Part shown: positions 1-5,786 of the stretch, in pieces
How positions within the stretch are numbered: the stretch's first letter is position 1
Layout: each line of letters begins with the position of its first letter
Assembly (NCBI GenBank): GCA_021827255.1
Contig: JAKAWO010000130.1
Span: forward strand, 1-8,207
Source of the DNA: Acidobacteriota bacterium
GTDB lineage: Bacteria > Acidobacteriota > Terriglobia > UBA7540
Length of the DNA stretch: 8,207 bases
Direction of reading: 5' to 3'
The notes under the pieces: generated by a model
Told to the model about the DNA's origin: nothing
Databases searched by the model: none
Seen by the model: only the letters and a program-made list of their open reading frames with translations
Position numbers and translations under genes: made by a program

Positions 1-1116
1 GTCGCCGCCGAACTTTTCAAGGAACGCTTGCGCCAGCACCAGCGCGACCATCGCCTCACCGACAACCCCCGCCGCCGGCACGACGCAAACATCCGAACGC
101 TCGTAGGCGGCCTTGACGGGCTCGCGGGTGGCAAAGTCCACCGACTCCCGGGGCCGTCTTAACGTCGAGATGGGCTTCAAGTACCCGCGGATCACGACCT
201 CCTCGCCGTTGGTGATTCCGCCTTCAAGTCCTCCCGCGCGGTTGCTCTTGCGCGTGAACCTGCGCTGCTCGCGGTCGTAGCCGATTTCATCATGAACGCC
301 CGAGCCGCGCGTGGCCGCATTTTCAATCCCGCGGCCTATTTCAACCGCCTTGACCGCCTGGACCGACATCACGGCCTGCGCCAGGCGGCCGTCCAACCGC
401 TCGTCCCAATTCGCGCAAGAGCCGAGTCCGGCCGGCACGCCGTGCGCAATCACTTCGAACGTTCCCCCGACCGTGTCCCGGGCCTCAGTGGCAGCGTCAA
501 CTTCGGCCTTCATTCGGCTCTCGACTTCGGAGTCAACGCAGTTGAGCAGAATTTCTTCGCGCTCTCGCAACTCCAGCGCCCGCGCAAAGCTGACCGCCCG
601 ATCCGGCAGCGCCGCGCGCCCGACAGCGAGGGTATGGCTGGCGACCTCCGTCCGGAATTCCTTCAGGAAGAGCTTTGCCAAAGCTCCGAGGGCGACGCGG
701 GCGGCGGTTTCGCGCGCGCTCGCGCGCTCCAGCACGTATCGCGCTTCCGGAAAGTTGTACTTCAGGCAGCCGGCCAGATCGGCGTGTCCGGGCCGAGGGG
801 AAGAAAGCGGCTTATATTTGGACCGCGCCTCGGGCCCTTCCTCGACCGCCATCGCCTCCTGCCAGTTTTTCCAGTCGTGATTTTCGATCAAAACAGCGAT
901 GGGCGCCCCAATGGTCTTGCCGTGCCGGACGCCGGACAGAAAATGCGCGGCGTCGGACTCGATTTTCATTCGGCCGCCACGCCCGTAACCACCCATGCGG
1001 CGCTTGAGTTCACGGTTGACGTAGGCGAAATCCACCTGCAGCCCCGCTGGCAACCCCGAGAGCAAGGCAATCAGTCCCTCGCCATGCGATTCGCCGGCAG
1101 TTTGAAATCGAAGCAT
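1..1116 (-). CDS. aroC: Chorismate synthase (3' end cut by window edge)
   Basis: Chorismate synthase catalyses the last common step of the shikimate pathway: the FMN-dependent trans-1,4 elimination of phosphate from 5-enolpyruvylshikimate-3-phosphate to give chorismate, in the cytoplasm. Reading leftward from the ATG at 1116 gives 372 open codons to the window edge. Seen in the sequence: GESHG at residues 8-12 with His11; RPGHADLAG at about 108-116 with His111 (the two active-site histidines of the family); RASARETAAR at 131-140; GGITNGE at 299-305; and a C-terminal stretch with SDVCVVPAAGVVGEAM ending KFGGD. Bacterial AroC is usually about 360-390 residues and commonly ends shortly after KFGGD, so only a few codons should be missing. 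The start is supported by GGAGG-like GAGGAG (1121-1126) four bases before the ATG and by a promoter further upstream. The gene is divergent from the metallophosphoesterase. Identity is very secure. Confidence 0.97.
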   Translation of the reverse strand, partial: MLRFQTAGESHGEGLIALLSGLPAGLQVDFAYVNRELKRRMGGYGRGGRMKIESDAAHFLSGVRHGKTIGAPIAVLIENHDWKNWQEAMAVEEGPEARSKYKPLSSPRPGHADLAGCLKYNFPEARYVLERASARETAARVALGALAKLFLKEFRTEVASHTLAVGRAALPDRAVSFARALELREREEILLNCVDSEVESRMKAEVDAATEARDTVGGTFEVIAHGVPAGLGSCANWDERLDGRLAQAVMSVQAVKAVEIGRGIENAATRGSGVHDEIGYDREQRRFTRKSNRAGGLEGGITNGEEVVIRGYLKPISTLRRPRESVDFATREPVKAAYERSDVCVVPAAGVVGEAMVALVLAQAFLEKFGGD

Positions 1117-1159
1117 CTTTCTCCTCGCCGTGTTTCTTGCCAGCCCTTCAAGGTGGGCA

Positions 1160-1189
1160 ATTCTATCGAAACCGGCCGACGCGCGTCAA
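1160..1189 (-). promoter_or_regulatory. Predicted sigma70 promoter of aroC
   Basis: On the minus strand there is a -35 TTGACG (1189-1184) and a -10 TAGAAT (1165-1160), separated by 18 bp. Each hexamer differs from consensus at one base. The expected transcript start is near 1153, giving a leader of about 37 nt before the aroC ATG at 1116. No other promoter-like pair on this strand of the gap is as good. The call rests on motif match and position only. Confidence 0.55.
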
Positions 1190-1205
1190 AAGGCGCCTTT
1201 CGCTG

Positions 1206-1234
1206 CTCAAACCGTGCATGGGGGCGCGTATAAT
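1206..1234 (+). promoter_or_regulatory. Predicted promoter of the metallophosphoesterase gene
   Basis: A perfect -10 hexamer TATAAT lies at 1229-1234. The matching -35 position, 17 bp upstream (1206-1211), is poor (CTCAAA), so the promoter may be weak or activator-dependent. Transcription would begin near 1241, about 20 nt before the TTG start at 1262. It also lies downstream of the alternative ATG at 1130, which argues against that upstream start. Confidence 0.45.
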
Positions 1235-1261
1235 TTTGAGTTGCCGGCGTTGGGAGCCTTT

Positions 1262-2008
1262 TTGCGTTATCTCATTTTGAGCGACATTCACGCGAACCTC
1301 GAAGCCTTGGAGCGTTGCCTCGATCTGGCCGGTGGCAACTACGACGAAGTCATCTGCCTGGGAGATTTGGTCGGCTACGGCCCCGACCCCAATTCGGTCA
1401 TTGACCGAGTGCGGAGTCTGACGCAGATTATCATCCGGGGCAATCACGACCGGGCCTGCACCGGCCTTTTGGACCCAGGCGAATTCAACCTGCTGGCCCG
1501 CGTGGCCACGGATTGGACTCGCCGCCAGCTTACGCCCGAGAACTACGAATTCCTCCGCAAGCTTCCCAGGGGTCCCGCCGCTCTCGCCGGCTTTCAAATC
1601 GTTCACGGTTCGCCCCTCGATGAGGACGAGTACATTCTGAGTCCCGCTGAGGCTCTTCCCAACTTTCGTGCCATGGGCGGGCCCCTGGTTCTATTCGGCC
1701 ACACCCATCACCAGGGCGGATTTTCCCTTTCGGCCAAGTCCCGCTCCCAGTGCATTCGCTGCTCGCGCCTCCCGAATGACCGGGCGAAAATCGTGCGCCT
1801 TCTCGAAGGTCACGTGTATCTAATCAACCCCGGGTCCGTCGGCCAGCCCCGTGACGGCGACTGGCGCGCCGCTTTTGCCATCCTCGACTTGAACCGGAAA
1901 CACGTTGAGTATTTCCGCATTCCGTATGCCATCGCTAAAACTCAGGCCAAAATGCGCGCCGCGAGCTTGCCGGAACCTCTCATTCGCCGCCTGGAAATCG
2001 GCCGTTGA
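1262..2008 (+). CDS. Calcineurin-like metallophosphoesterase, YfcE/MJ0936 type
   Basis: A cytoplasmic dinuclear-metal phosphoesterase of the calcineurin-like superfamily, 248 residues. All the family metal motifs are present in order: SDIH (Asp8, His10), GDLVGYG (Asp35), GNHD (Asn61, His62), VHGSP (His115) and GHTH (His147, His149). The later NPGSVGQPRDGD block at about 189-200 is typical of the YfcE/MJ0936 branch, whose members hydrolyse phosphodiesters in vitro but mostly have no known physiological substrate. There is no signal peptide or membrane helix. I chose the TTG at 1262 because GGGAG (1252-1256) lies five bases upstream, the protein then starts directly at the first beta strand of the fold, and a TATAAT lies just before it. 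The frame is open back to an ATG at 1130, but that extension of 44 residues is not family-like. A CxxC (CIRC, about 164-167) sits in the loop after GHTH. The function cannot be set more precisely from the sequence. Confidence 0.9.
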   Translation: MRYLILSDIHANLEALERCLDLAGGNYDEVICLGDLVGYGPDPNSVIDRVRSLTQIIIRGNHDRACTGLLDPGEFNLLARVATDWTRRQLTPENYEFLRKLPRGPAALAGFQIVHGSPLDEDEYILSPAEALPNFRAMGGPLVLFGHTHHQGGFSLSAKSRSQCIRCSRLPNDRAKIVRLLEGHVYLINPGSVGQPRDGDWRAAFAILDLNRKHVEYFRIPYAIAKTQAKMRAASLPEPLIRRLEIGR

Positions 2009-2030
2009 TCCTCCCGCCGCCTCGCCCCAG

Positions 2031-2043
2031 AACCCGTCGGGTT
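2031..2043. terminator. Small hairpin between convergent genes, possible weak terminator
   Basis: AACCC (2031-2035) and GGGTT (2039-2043) form a 5-bp stem with a 3-nt loop. It lies in the 71-bp gap between the stops of the phosphoesterase (2008) and the lipoprotein (2080). There is only a broken T stretch afterwards and no real T run on either strand, so intrinsic termination would be weak. The position between two converging genes is the main reason to list it. Confidence 0.25.
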
Positions 2044-2079
2044 TCCGCGTTTGAAGCAGCCTGGCCCACGCGAGTCGAG

Positions 2080-2583
2080 TCAGAAGATCACCCGAACCGG
2101 CTTCGTGCGAGGCGGCGCCTGGTTCCAATCCGGAGGCACCTGCTCGAAGGAGACGCTGAAGTTGCGCGCCTCACCAGGGCGTAAGGGCGGGCCCTCCGGC
2201 GTAACCGGAAAGGCGTGGGTTTGCAACACAACCTTCGTGCCGTATAGATCCATGAACTCCAGTTGCAACTCCACATAACGGACCGTTTTCTGCCCGTGAT
2301 TCACGATCTCAGCGTCCATGGTCACAATTCGGTCGCCGAGAAAATTGCGCGCGGCCATCATCTTCGCGCCGGTGACCTCAATCATGGGAAGATAAGCTTG
2401 TTCTTGCGGCGTCGTTGCCGAATTCAGTGAAATGCGACGGGCCCTGCCGCACGCCAGAAAGCCACACATGGCAACCAGCGCGAAAGGCAGCCTCGAGCAA
2501 AGCTGCCTCCAAGCGGGCTCGATTGTGCAGCTCCTCTTTGTGAAGGGACCCTTAGGGTCCGCCTTCCCTATTCGTCCTTGCAT
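2080..2583 (-). CDS. Putative lipoprotein with a C-terminal beta-sandwich-like domain, start uncertain
   Basis: A small protein, last gene of the tldD-tldE operon; I cannot assign it to a named gene. A hydrophobic stretch (LPFALVAMCGFLACG) followed by Ala/Thr/Pro-rich sequence looks like a signal peptide. The FLAC before the cysteine resembles a lipobox, although Phe at -3 is not canonical. The mature part (about 120 residues) has alternating hydrophobic strands such as RIVTMDAEIVNHG, VRYVELQLEF and EARNFSVSFEQVP. This pattern resembles the FxLYD / DUF2393-like domains of secreted or membrane-anchored proteins, which is an inference from the pattern. The coordinates use the ATG at 2583, which gives an oddly long N-terminus before the signal sequence. 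A TTG at 2601 begins one base after the tldE stop and could be coupled. A third option is a rare ATC codon at 2523 placed seven bases after AGGAG. The role with TldD/TldE, if any, is unknown. Confidence 0.6.
   Translation of the reverse strand: MQGRIGKADPKGPFTKRSCTIEPAWRQLCSRLPFALVAMCGFLACGRARRISLNSATTPQEQAYLPMIEVTGAKMMAARNFLGDRIVTMDAEIVNHGQKTVRYVELQLEFMDLYGTKVVLQTHAFPVTPEGPPLRPGEARNFSVSFEQVPPDWNQAPPRTKPVRVIF
2542..2566. repeat. Inverted repeat at the tldE-lipoprotein junction
   Basis: GGACCC (2546-2551) and GGGTCC (2555-2560) form a perfect 6-bp stem with a TTA loop. A further GAAG/CTTC pairing (2542-2545 with 2563-2566) extends it across a 2-nt bulge. It lies downstream of the tldE stop and directly upstream of an AGGAG on the transcribed minus strand. 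No T run follows on that strand, so it is more likely an mRNA structure than a terminator. It could influence translation or stability of the lipoprotein message. Confidence 0.4.
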
Positions 2584-2602
2584 ATCGCATCGCCTGGACA
2601 AC

Positions 2603-3967
2603 TCACGCGCCGCCGACCGTCAAGCCCTCCACCAGCAGCGTCGGCGCGGCGATGGGGCCGCGGAATTCAAGGTCGGAACCTACCCCACGAATCTGCTGAA
2701 GAAGCTCACCGACGTTGCCGGCGACGGTGATCTCGGCTACTGGATAGGCCAACTCGCCCTGCTCAATCCAAATGCCCGCAGCGCCGCGAGAATAATCCCC
2801 GGTCACAACGTTCACGCCAAAACCGATCAACTCGGTCACGTACAGCCCTTCCTTAAGTGACCGAATCATTTCTTCGGGTGAGTTTGAGCCAGCCTTGAGA
2901 TAGAAATTCTTGGGCCCGACACCGGGCGTCCCTGCCAGCCCGCGGACGGCGTTACCCGTCGTGCGCAGGCCGAGCTTGCGAGCCGTATAACAATTCAGCA
3001 AATAGTTTTGGAGGACGCCCTTGACGATCACCGGCGTCACACCTGAAGCAATACCCTCGTCATCGAAAGGCCGCGATCCCAATCCTCCCGGCCGCAATCC
3101 ATCATCCACGACGGTCACATTTTCGCTCGAAACCCTCTGACCTAATTTCCCGGCCAGAAAGGACGCTTTTCGGTAAATCGAGTCGCCCCGAACCGCCTCA
3201 AAAACATGTCCAAGCAGCGAAGCAGCGGTTTCCGGATCAAAGACCACGGGAACCTTTCGCGTGCTGATCTTCCTCGCTCCCAGCCGGCGCAGTACGCGCT
3301 GCGCGGCCCTTCGGCCCACTGACTCCGGCGAGTCAAGCGCGCCGGCGCGCCGAGATACGGAGTACCAATAATCCCGCTCCAGGTTTCCTCCTGGCCCGCC
3401 GTTGGTTTGCGCCACCGGGGTCACGGAAACCGCGCAATAAGACGACGCATAGGCGCCCGAGAACTCAAGGGAGTTCACATAAACCTTGCGTCCCACGCCC
3501 GCCTCAAACGAAGCTCCTTCCGAGTTGATAATGCGTGGATCAGCTTCGAGCGCCGCCGCTTCTGCGCGGCGAGCCATGTCAATCCGTTGCTCAGTTGTCA
3601 TCTGCCGGACGTCGTCCGAGTATAAGCCCAAGTCGCCTTCGTATTGGCCCAGCAGATCCGGCTCGGGTAGTCCGCTGGCGGGATCTTCGGAGGTTGCGCG
3701 CGCCATTTCCAACGCGCGGCGCAGCAGCTTGGCAAGCGAATCGGGCGCAAAGTCGCTGGTGAAAGCCGAAGCGCTGCGCTGGCCTAAAAACACGCGGAGG
3801 CTCAAGGATTTTGACGCTGCTTCCTTCAGCCGCTCAATTTTCCCGAGACGAACGCCGACGGAAAATTCGTCACCTTCCCGGCCCAATGCTTCGGCAGCCG
3901 TCGCGCCGGCGTGAACCGCGCCTTCGACTAACTCTTTGGCGATTTGTTCAAGCTGATTTTCGGACAC
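2603..3967 (-). CDS. pmbA: TldE/PmbA, non-catalytic subunit of the TldD/TldE protease
   Basis: A protein of 454 residues, close to the E. coli PmbA/TldE length of about 450. In the known family TldE pairs with TldD in a heterodimeric zinc protease that matures microcin B17 and degrades CcdA and small unfolded peptides. TldE lacks the zinc site. In agreement, the position equivalent to the TldD HExxxH helix reads ASLLGHVFEAVRG (about 249-261), with no metal motif. Recognisable family blocks are SRPFDDEG (298-305), the GFGVNVVTGDYSRGAAG segment (382-398), and EITVAGN (412-418). The start is a GTG at 3967; the nearest Shine-Dalgarno-like AGGA is about 11 bases away, so initiation may lean on coupling to tldD, 40 bp upstream. 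The downstream lipoprotein frame reopens immediately after the TGA. Cytoplasmic, no signal peptide. Confidence 0.95.
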   Translation of the reverse strand: MSENQLEQIAKELVEGAVHAGATAAEALGREGDEFSVGVRLGKIERLKEAASKSLSLRVFLGQRSASAFTSDFAPDSLAKLLRRALEMARATSEDPASGLPEPDLLGQYEGDLGLYSDDVRQMTTEQRIDMARRAEAAALEADPRIINSEGASFEAGVGRKVYVNSLEFSGAYASSYCAVSVTPVAQTNGGPGGNLERDYWYSVSRRAGALDSPESVGRRAAQRVLRRLGARKISTRKVPVVFDPETAASLLGHVFEAVRGDSIYRKASFLAGKLGQRVSSENVTVVDDGLRPGGLGSRPFDDEGIASGVTPVIVKGVLQNYLLNCYTARKLGLRTTGNAVRGLAGTPGVGPKNFYLKAGSNSPEEMIRSLKEGLYVTELIGFGVNVVTGDYSRGAAGIWIEQGELAYPVAEITVAGNVGELLQQIRGVGSDLEFRGPIAAPTLLVEGLTVGGA

Positions 3968-4007
3968 GGAGAGCGAATTCCTGAGACACGGGCTGAACTC
4001 GGCGGCT

Positions 4008-5462
4008 TTAAGTGAAGTTCTCCACGGTTCGCGGTGTTGTGCCGCCCACCGTCAGCCGGCTGATTTTAATGGTCGGGATCCCCACCCCCACGGGCACACT
4101 TTGCCCATCCTTCCCACAGGTCCCGATTCCCGGATCCAGTTCCAGGTCATGGCCGACGGCGGTTACGTGCTTCAGCACCGTCGGGCCGTCGCCGATGAGC
4201 GTGGCCCCTCGAACTGGCGCTGTGATCCTGCCGTCCTCGATCAGATAGGCTTCGGAAGCGGAAAAAACGAATTTTCCGCTGGTAATGTCCACCTGCCCGC
4301 CGCCAAAGTGGGCGGCGTAAAGGCCGCGCCGCACCGAATGAAGGATGTCCTCCGGGGCATCCTGGCCCGCCAGCATGTACGTGTTCGTCATGCGCGGCAT
4401 GGGGATGTGCTCGTAGCTCTCACGGCGGCCGTTCCCGGTCCGCGTTGCCTTCATCAAGCCGGCATTCAGACGGTCCTGCAGGTAGCCGCGCAGGAAACCG
4501 TTTTCGATGAGCACTGTTTTCTGCGTGGGCTCACCTTCGTCGTCCACGTTAAGGGAGCCTCGCCGCCCGGGGATGGTCCCGTCATCCACCACCGTGCATA
4601 GCGCGGAGGCTACCCGCTCGCCTCTGCGGCCACTGAAAGCAGAAATCCCCTTGCGATTGAAGTCGGCTTCCAGCCCGTGGCCGACAGCCTCGTGCAGCAG
4701 GATTCCCGGCCAGCCCGGCCCTAGCACGACTGCCATCTCGCCCGCCGGGGCTTCTTTTGCCTCGAGCTGGACGATCGCTTGCCGGGCAGCTTCGCGGGCG
4801 AAATGTTCCGGGCTGTGCTCGCCATCGAAATATTCCAGACTGACCCGTCCGCCGCCGCCGCTTGTTCCCGTGCCCCGTCGTCCTTCCGCTTCAGCAATCG
4901 TCGAAATGCTCAGTCGCACCAGCGGCTGGAAGTCCGTGGTGATTTTGCCGTCCAATCCCACCAGCAGGATGTGCCGCGCTTGCTCGCCGTACGTAATCCG
5001 CACCTGGGAAATTCTGGGGTCGTAGGCTCGCGCAGCTTTGTCTGCTCGGAAGAGGATTTCAAGCTTTTGACCCAAGTTTGGTTCGCCCGTCGGCAAGACC
5101 ACGGGATAAAAATTATGGGTCGGCTCGACCGTGGAAAGTCCTACGGTCGAGACTCGTGCGGGGCCTGCGGCGATGCGGGCAGCCGTTTTGGCCGCAGTCA
5201 GAATCCTGGTCGGCGACAAATCGTCGCTGTAGGCGTACCCGGTCTGTTCGCCGGCAATCACCCGCACGCCGCACCCCGCAGCAATACCCTCGCTGGCTGC
5301 CTTGACCAGCGACTCGTCGAGAAGGATGGAGCATGTCGTCGTGTGTTCAAAATAGAGGTCGGCGTACTCGCCACCCTCAGAAATCGCCTCGACCAGGTAA
5401 CGCGCCAAATCCTCGTGCGTCACGCCGTAATGTTGAAAGAAAAAAAGATCAGAATGCGACAC
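4008..5462 (-). CDS. tldD: TldD, zinc metalloprotease subunit
   Basis: Catalytic subunit of the TldD/TldE protease. From the GTG at 5462 the protein has 484 residues, against 481 in E. coli. The zinc motif HEAVGH is at residues 257-262, within LLHEAVGHGLEADFNR, and the conserved C-terminal GTCGKDGQSVPVG places the family cysteine at about 449. The active site is therefore intact. Other family features are ADLYFE near 34-39, GVRVIAGEQTGYAYSD near 65-80, and a C-terminal LTVGGT. I chose the GTG because AGGA (5469-5472) lies six bases upstream and the protein then begins as in known TldD. The frame remains open upstream to 5552, including an ATG at 5519, but that extension overlaps a strong promoter and has no family match. 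First gene of the operon, 40 bp before tldE. No peptide precursor gene is recognisable in the operon, so the natural substrate is unknown. Confidence 0.95.
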   Translation of the reverse strand: MSHSDLFFFQHYGVTHEDLARYLVEAISEGGEYADLYFEHTTTCSILLDESLVKAASEGIAAGCGVRVIAGEQTGYAYSDDLSPTRILTAAKTAARIAAGPARVSTVGLSTVEPTHNFYPVVLPTGEPNLGQKLEILFRADKAARAYDPRISQVRITYGEQARHILLVGLDGKITTDFQPLVRLSISTIAEAEGRRGTGTSGGGGRVSLEYFDGEHSPEHFAREAARQAIVQLEAKEAPAGEMAVVLGPGWPGILLHEAVGHGLEADFNRKGISAFSGRRGERVASALCTVVDDGTIPGRRGSLNVDDEGEPTQKTVLIENGFLRGYLQDRLNAGLMKATRTGNGRRESYEHIPMPRMTNTYMLAGQDAPEDILHSVRRGLYAAHFGGGQVDITSGKFVFSASEAYLIEDGRITAPVRGATLIGDGPTVLKHVTAVGHDLELDPGIGTCGKDGQSVPVGVGIPTIKISRLTVGGTTPRTVENFT

Positions 5463-5468
5463 AAGGAT

Positions 5469-5472
5469 TCCT
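5469..5472 (-). promoter_or_regulatory. Ribosome binding site that fixes the tldD start
   Basis: On the minus strand AGGA lies six bases before the GTG at 5462. The ATG at 5519 in the same frame has only a weak TTTGAGA before it. This spacing is the main sequence evidence for the shorter TldD. Confidence 0.5.
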
Positions 5473-5523
5473 GTTAACTGAATGCAGCTCAAAGGGTTAG
5501 TTGCTACAAATACGCCCATTCTC

Positions 5524-5552
5524 AAATTAACACACGCTGGAACACATGTCAA
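5524..5552 (-). promoter_or_regulatory. Predicted extended -10 sigma70 promoter of the tldD operon
   Basis: On the minus strand a perfect -35 TTGACA (5552-5547) is followed after exactly 17 bp by the -10 TAATTT (5529-5524), which is preceded by TGT, giving the extended -10 pattern TGTTAATTT. Transcription would start near 5516, leaving a leader of about 55 nt before the GTG at 5462. The -10 itself matches consensus at only three positions, but the perfect -35 and the extended element should compensate. This is the best promoter-like sequence in the window. Confidence 0.6.
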
Positions 5553-5597
5553 TTTCGTAGATTCTTTTTACAGATTCGGCCACCTCTGGAGTGCCGC

Positions 5598-5624
5598 ATG
5601 ATGTGGCTCACCATATGGTATTGA
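5598..5624 (+). CDS. Possible tiny ORF, eight residues (speculative)
   Basis: GGAG (5588-5591) lies six bases before an ATG that opens the ORF MMWLTIWY and closes with TGA. The Shine-Dalgarno spacing is ideal, but no convincing plus-strand promoter precedes it, and ORFs this short arise often by chance. It lies within the tldD/kinase intergenic region and overlaps the ACCATATGGT palindrome. I give no function. Confidence 0.12.
   Translation: MMWLTIWY
5610..5619. repeat. Perfect 10-bp palindrome, possible operator
   Basis: ACCATATGGT is perfectly self-complementary. It lies about 90 bp upstream of the tldD transcript start and about 100 bp upstream of the kinase -35, so a dimeric regulator could bind there. 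A single 10-bp palindrome can occur by chance in a few kb of sequence, so the operator reading is weak. Confidence 0.25.
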
Positions 5625-5720
5625 GAAGGCAGTATCCGTAATCCCATATTGCCGATTATAGAATAGCGCACTGATGTCTATTTAACTCATTTGGACAGGC
5701 TTAGGATCGGCACTTGATGC

Positions 5721-5750
5721 TTGGACTGGAAGCGGATTTGCTCATACAAT
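5721..5750 (+). promoter_or_regulatory. Predicted promoter of the sensor kinase gene
   Basis: A -10 TACAAT (5745-5750, one mismatch) follows a weak -35 TTGGAC (5721-5726) after 18 bp. Transcription would begin near 5757, giving a 30-nt leader to the ATG at 5787. The weak -35 leaves room for activator dependence. Confidence 0.4.
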
Positions 5751-5786
5751 AAAGATTGTCGGGAAAATCCACCTGTCGTGCGGCGT

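Larger units (their letters stand above)
5463..5786. other. Intergenic region between tldD and the sensor kinase
   Basis: These 324 bp are visibly more AT-rich than the flanking genes and hold the divergent start signals of tldD and the kinase. Besides the two promoters I see a perfect 10-bp palindrome ACCATATGGT (5610-5619), an imperfect stem GCCGCA/TGTGGC with a TGA loop (5593-5607), and a nine-codon ORF with a good ribosome binding site (5598-5624). A TATAAT-like ATTATA complement at 5655-5660 has no -35 at suitable spacing. I found no RNA gene or known riboswitch. Confidence 0.6.

Noticed and set aside
164..167. Possible zinc-binding role for the CIRC (CxxC) in the metallophosphoesterase loop after GHTH (residues 164-167 of the protein)
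   Set aside because: Only one CxxC is present, with no second pair to complete a zinc site, and this loop is variable in the family.
292..1233. Long plus-strand open frame of 313 codons, and smaller ones at 311-880 and 675-1007
   Set aside because: They lie antisense to aroC, which has clear family motifs throughout. The translations are Arg/Pro-rich and lack any domain-like pattern, as expected for shadows in GC-rich DNA.
4101..5477. Plus-strand open frames opposite tldD (4101-4601, 4507-5025, 4779-5477)
   Set aside because: They are shadows of tldD, whose zinc motif and C-terminal cysteine block are intact on the minus strand.
5655..5680. Minus-strand TATAAT (5660-5655) with TAGACA (5680-5675) as a second tldD promoter
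   Set aside because: The spacer is only 14 bp, too short for a sigma70 promoter, and a much better promoter exists at 5552-5524.
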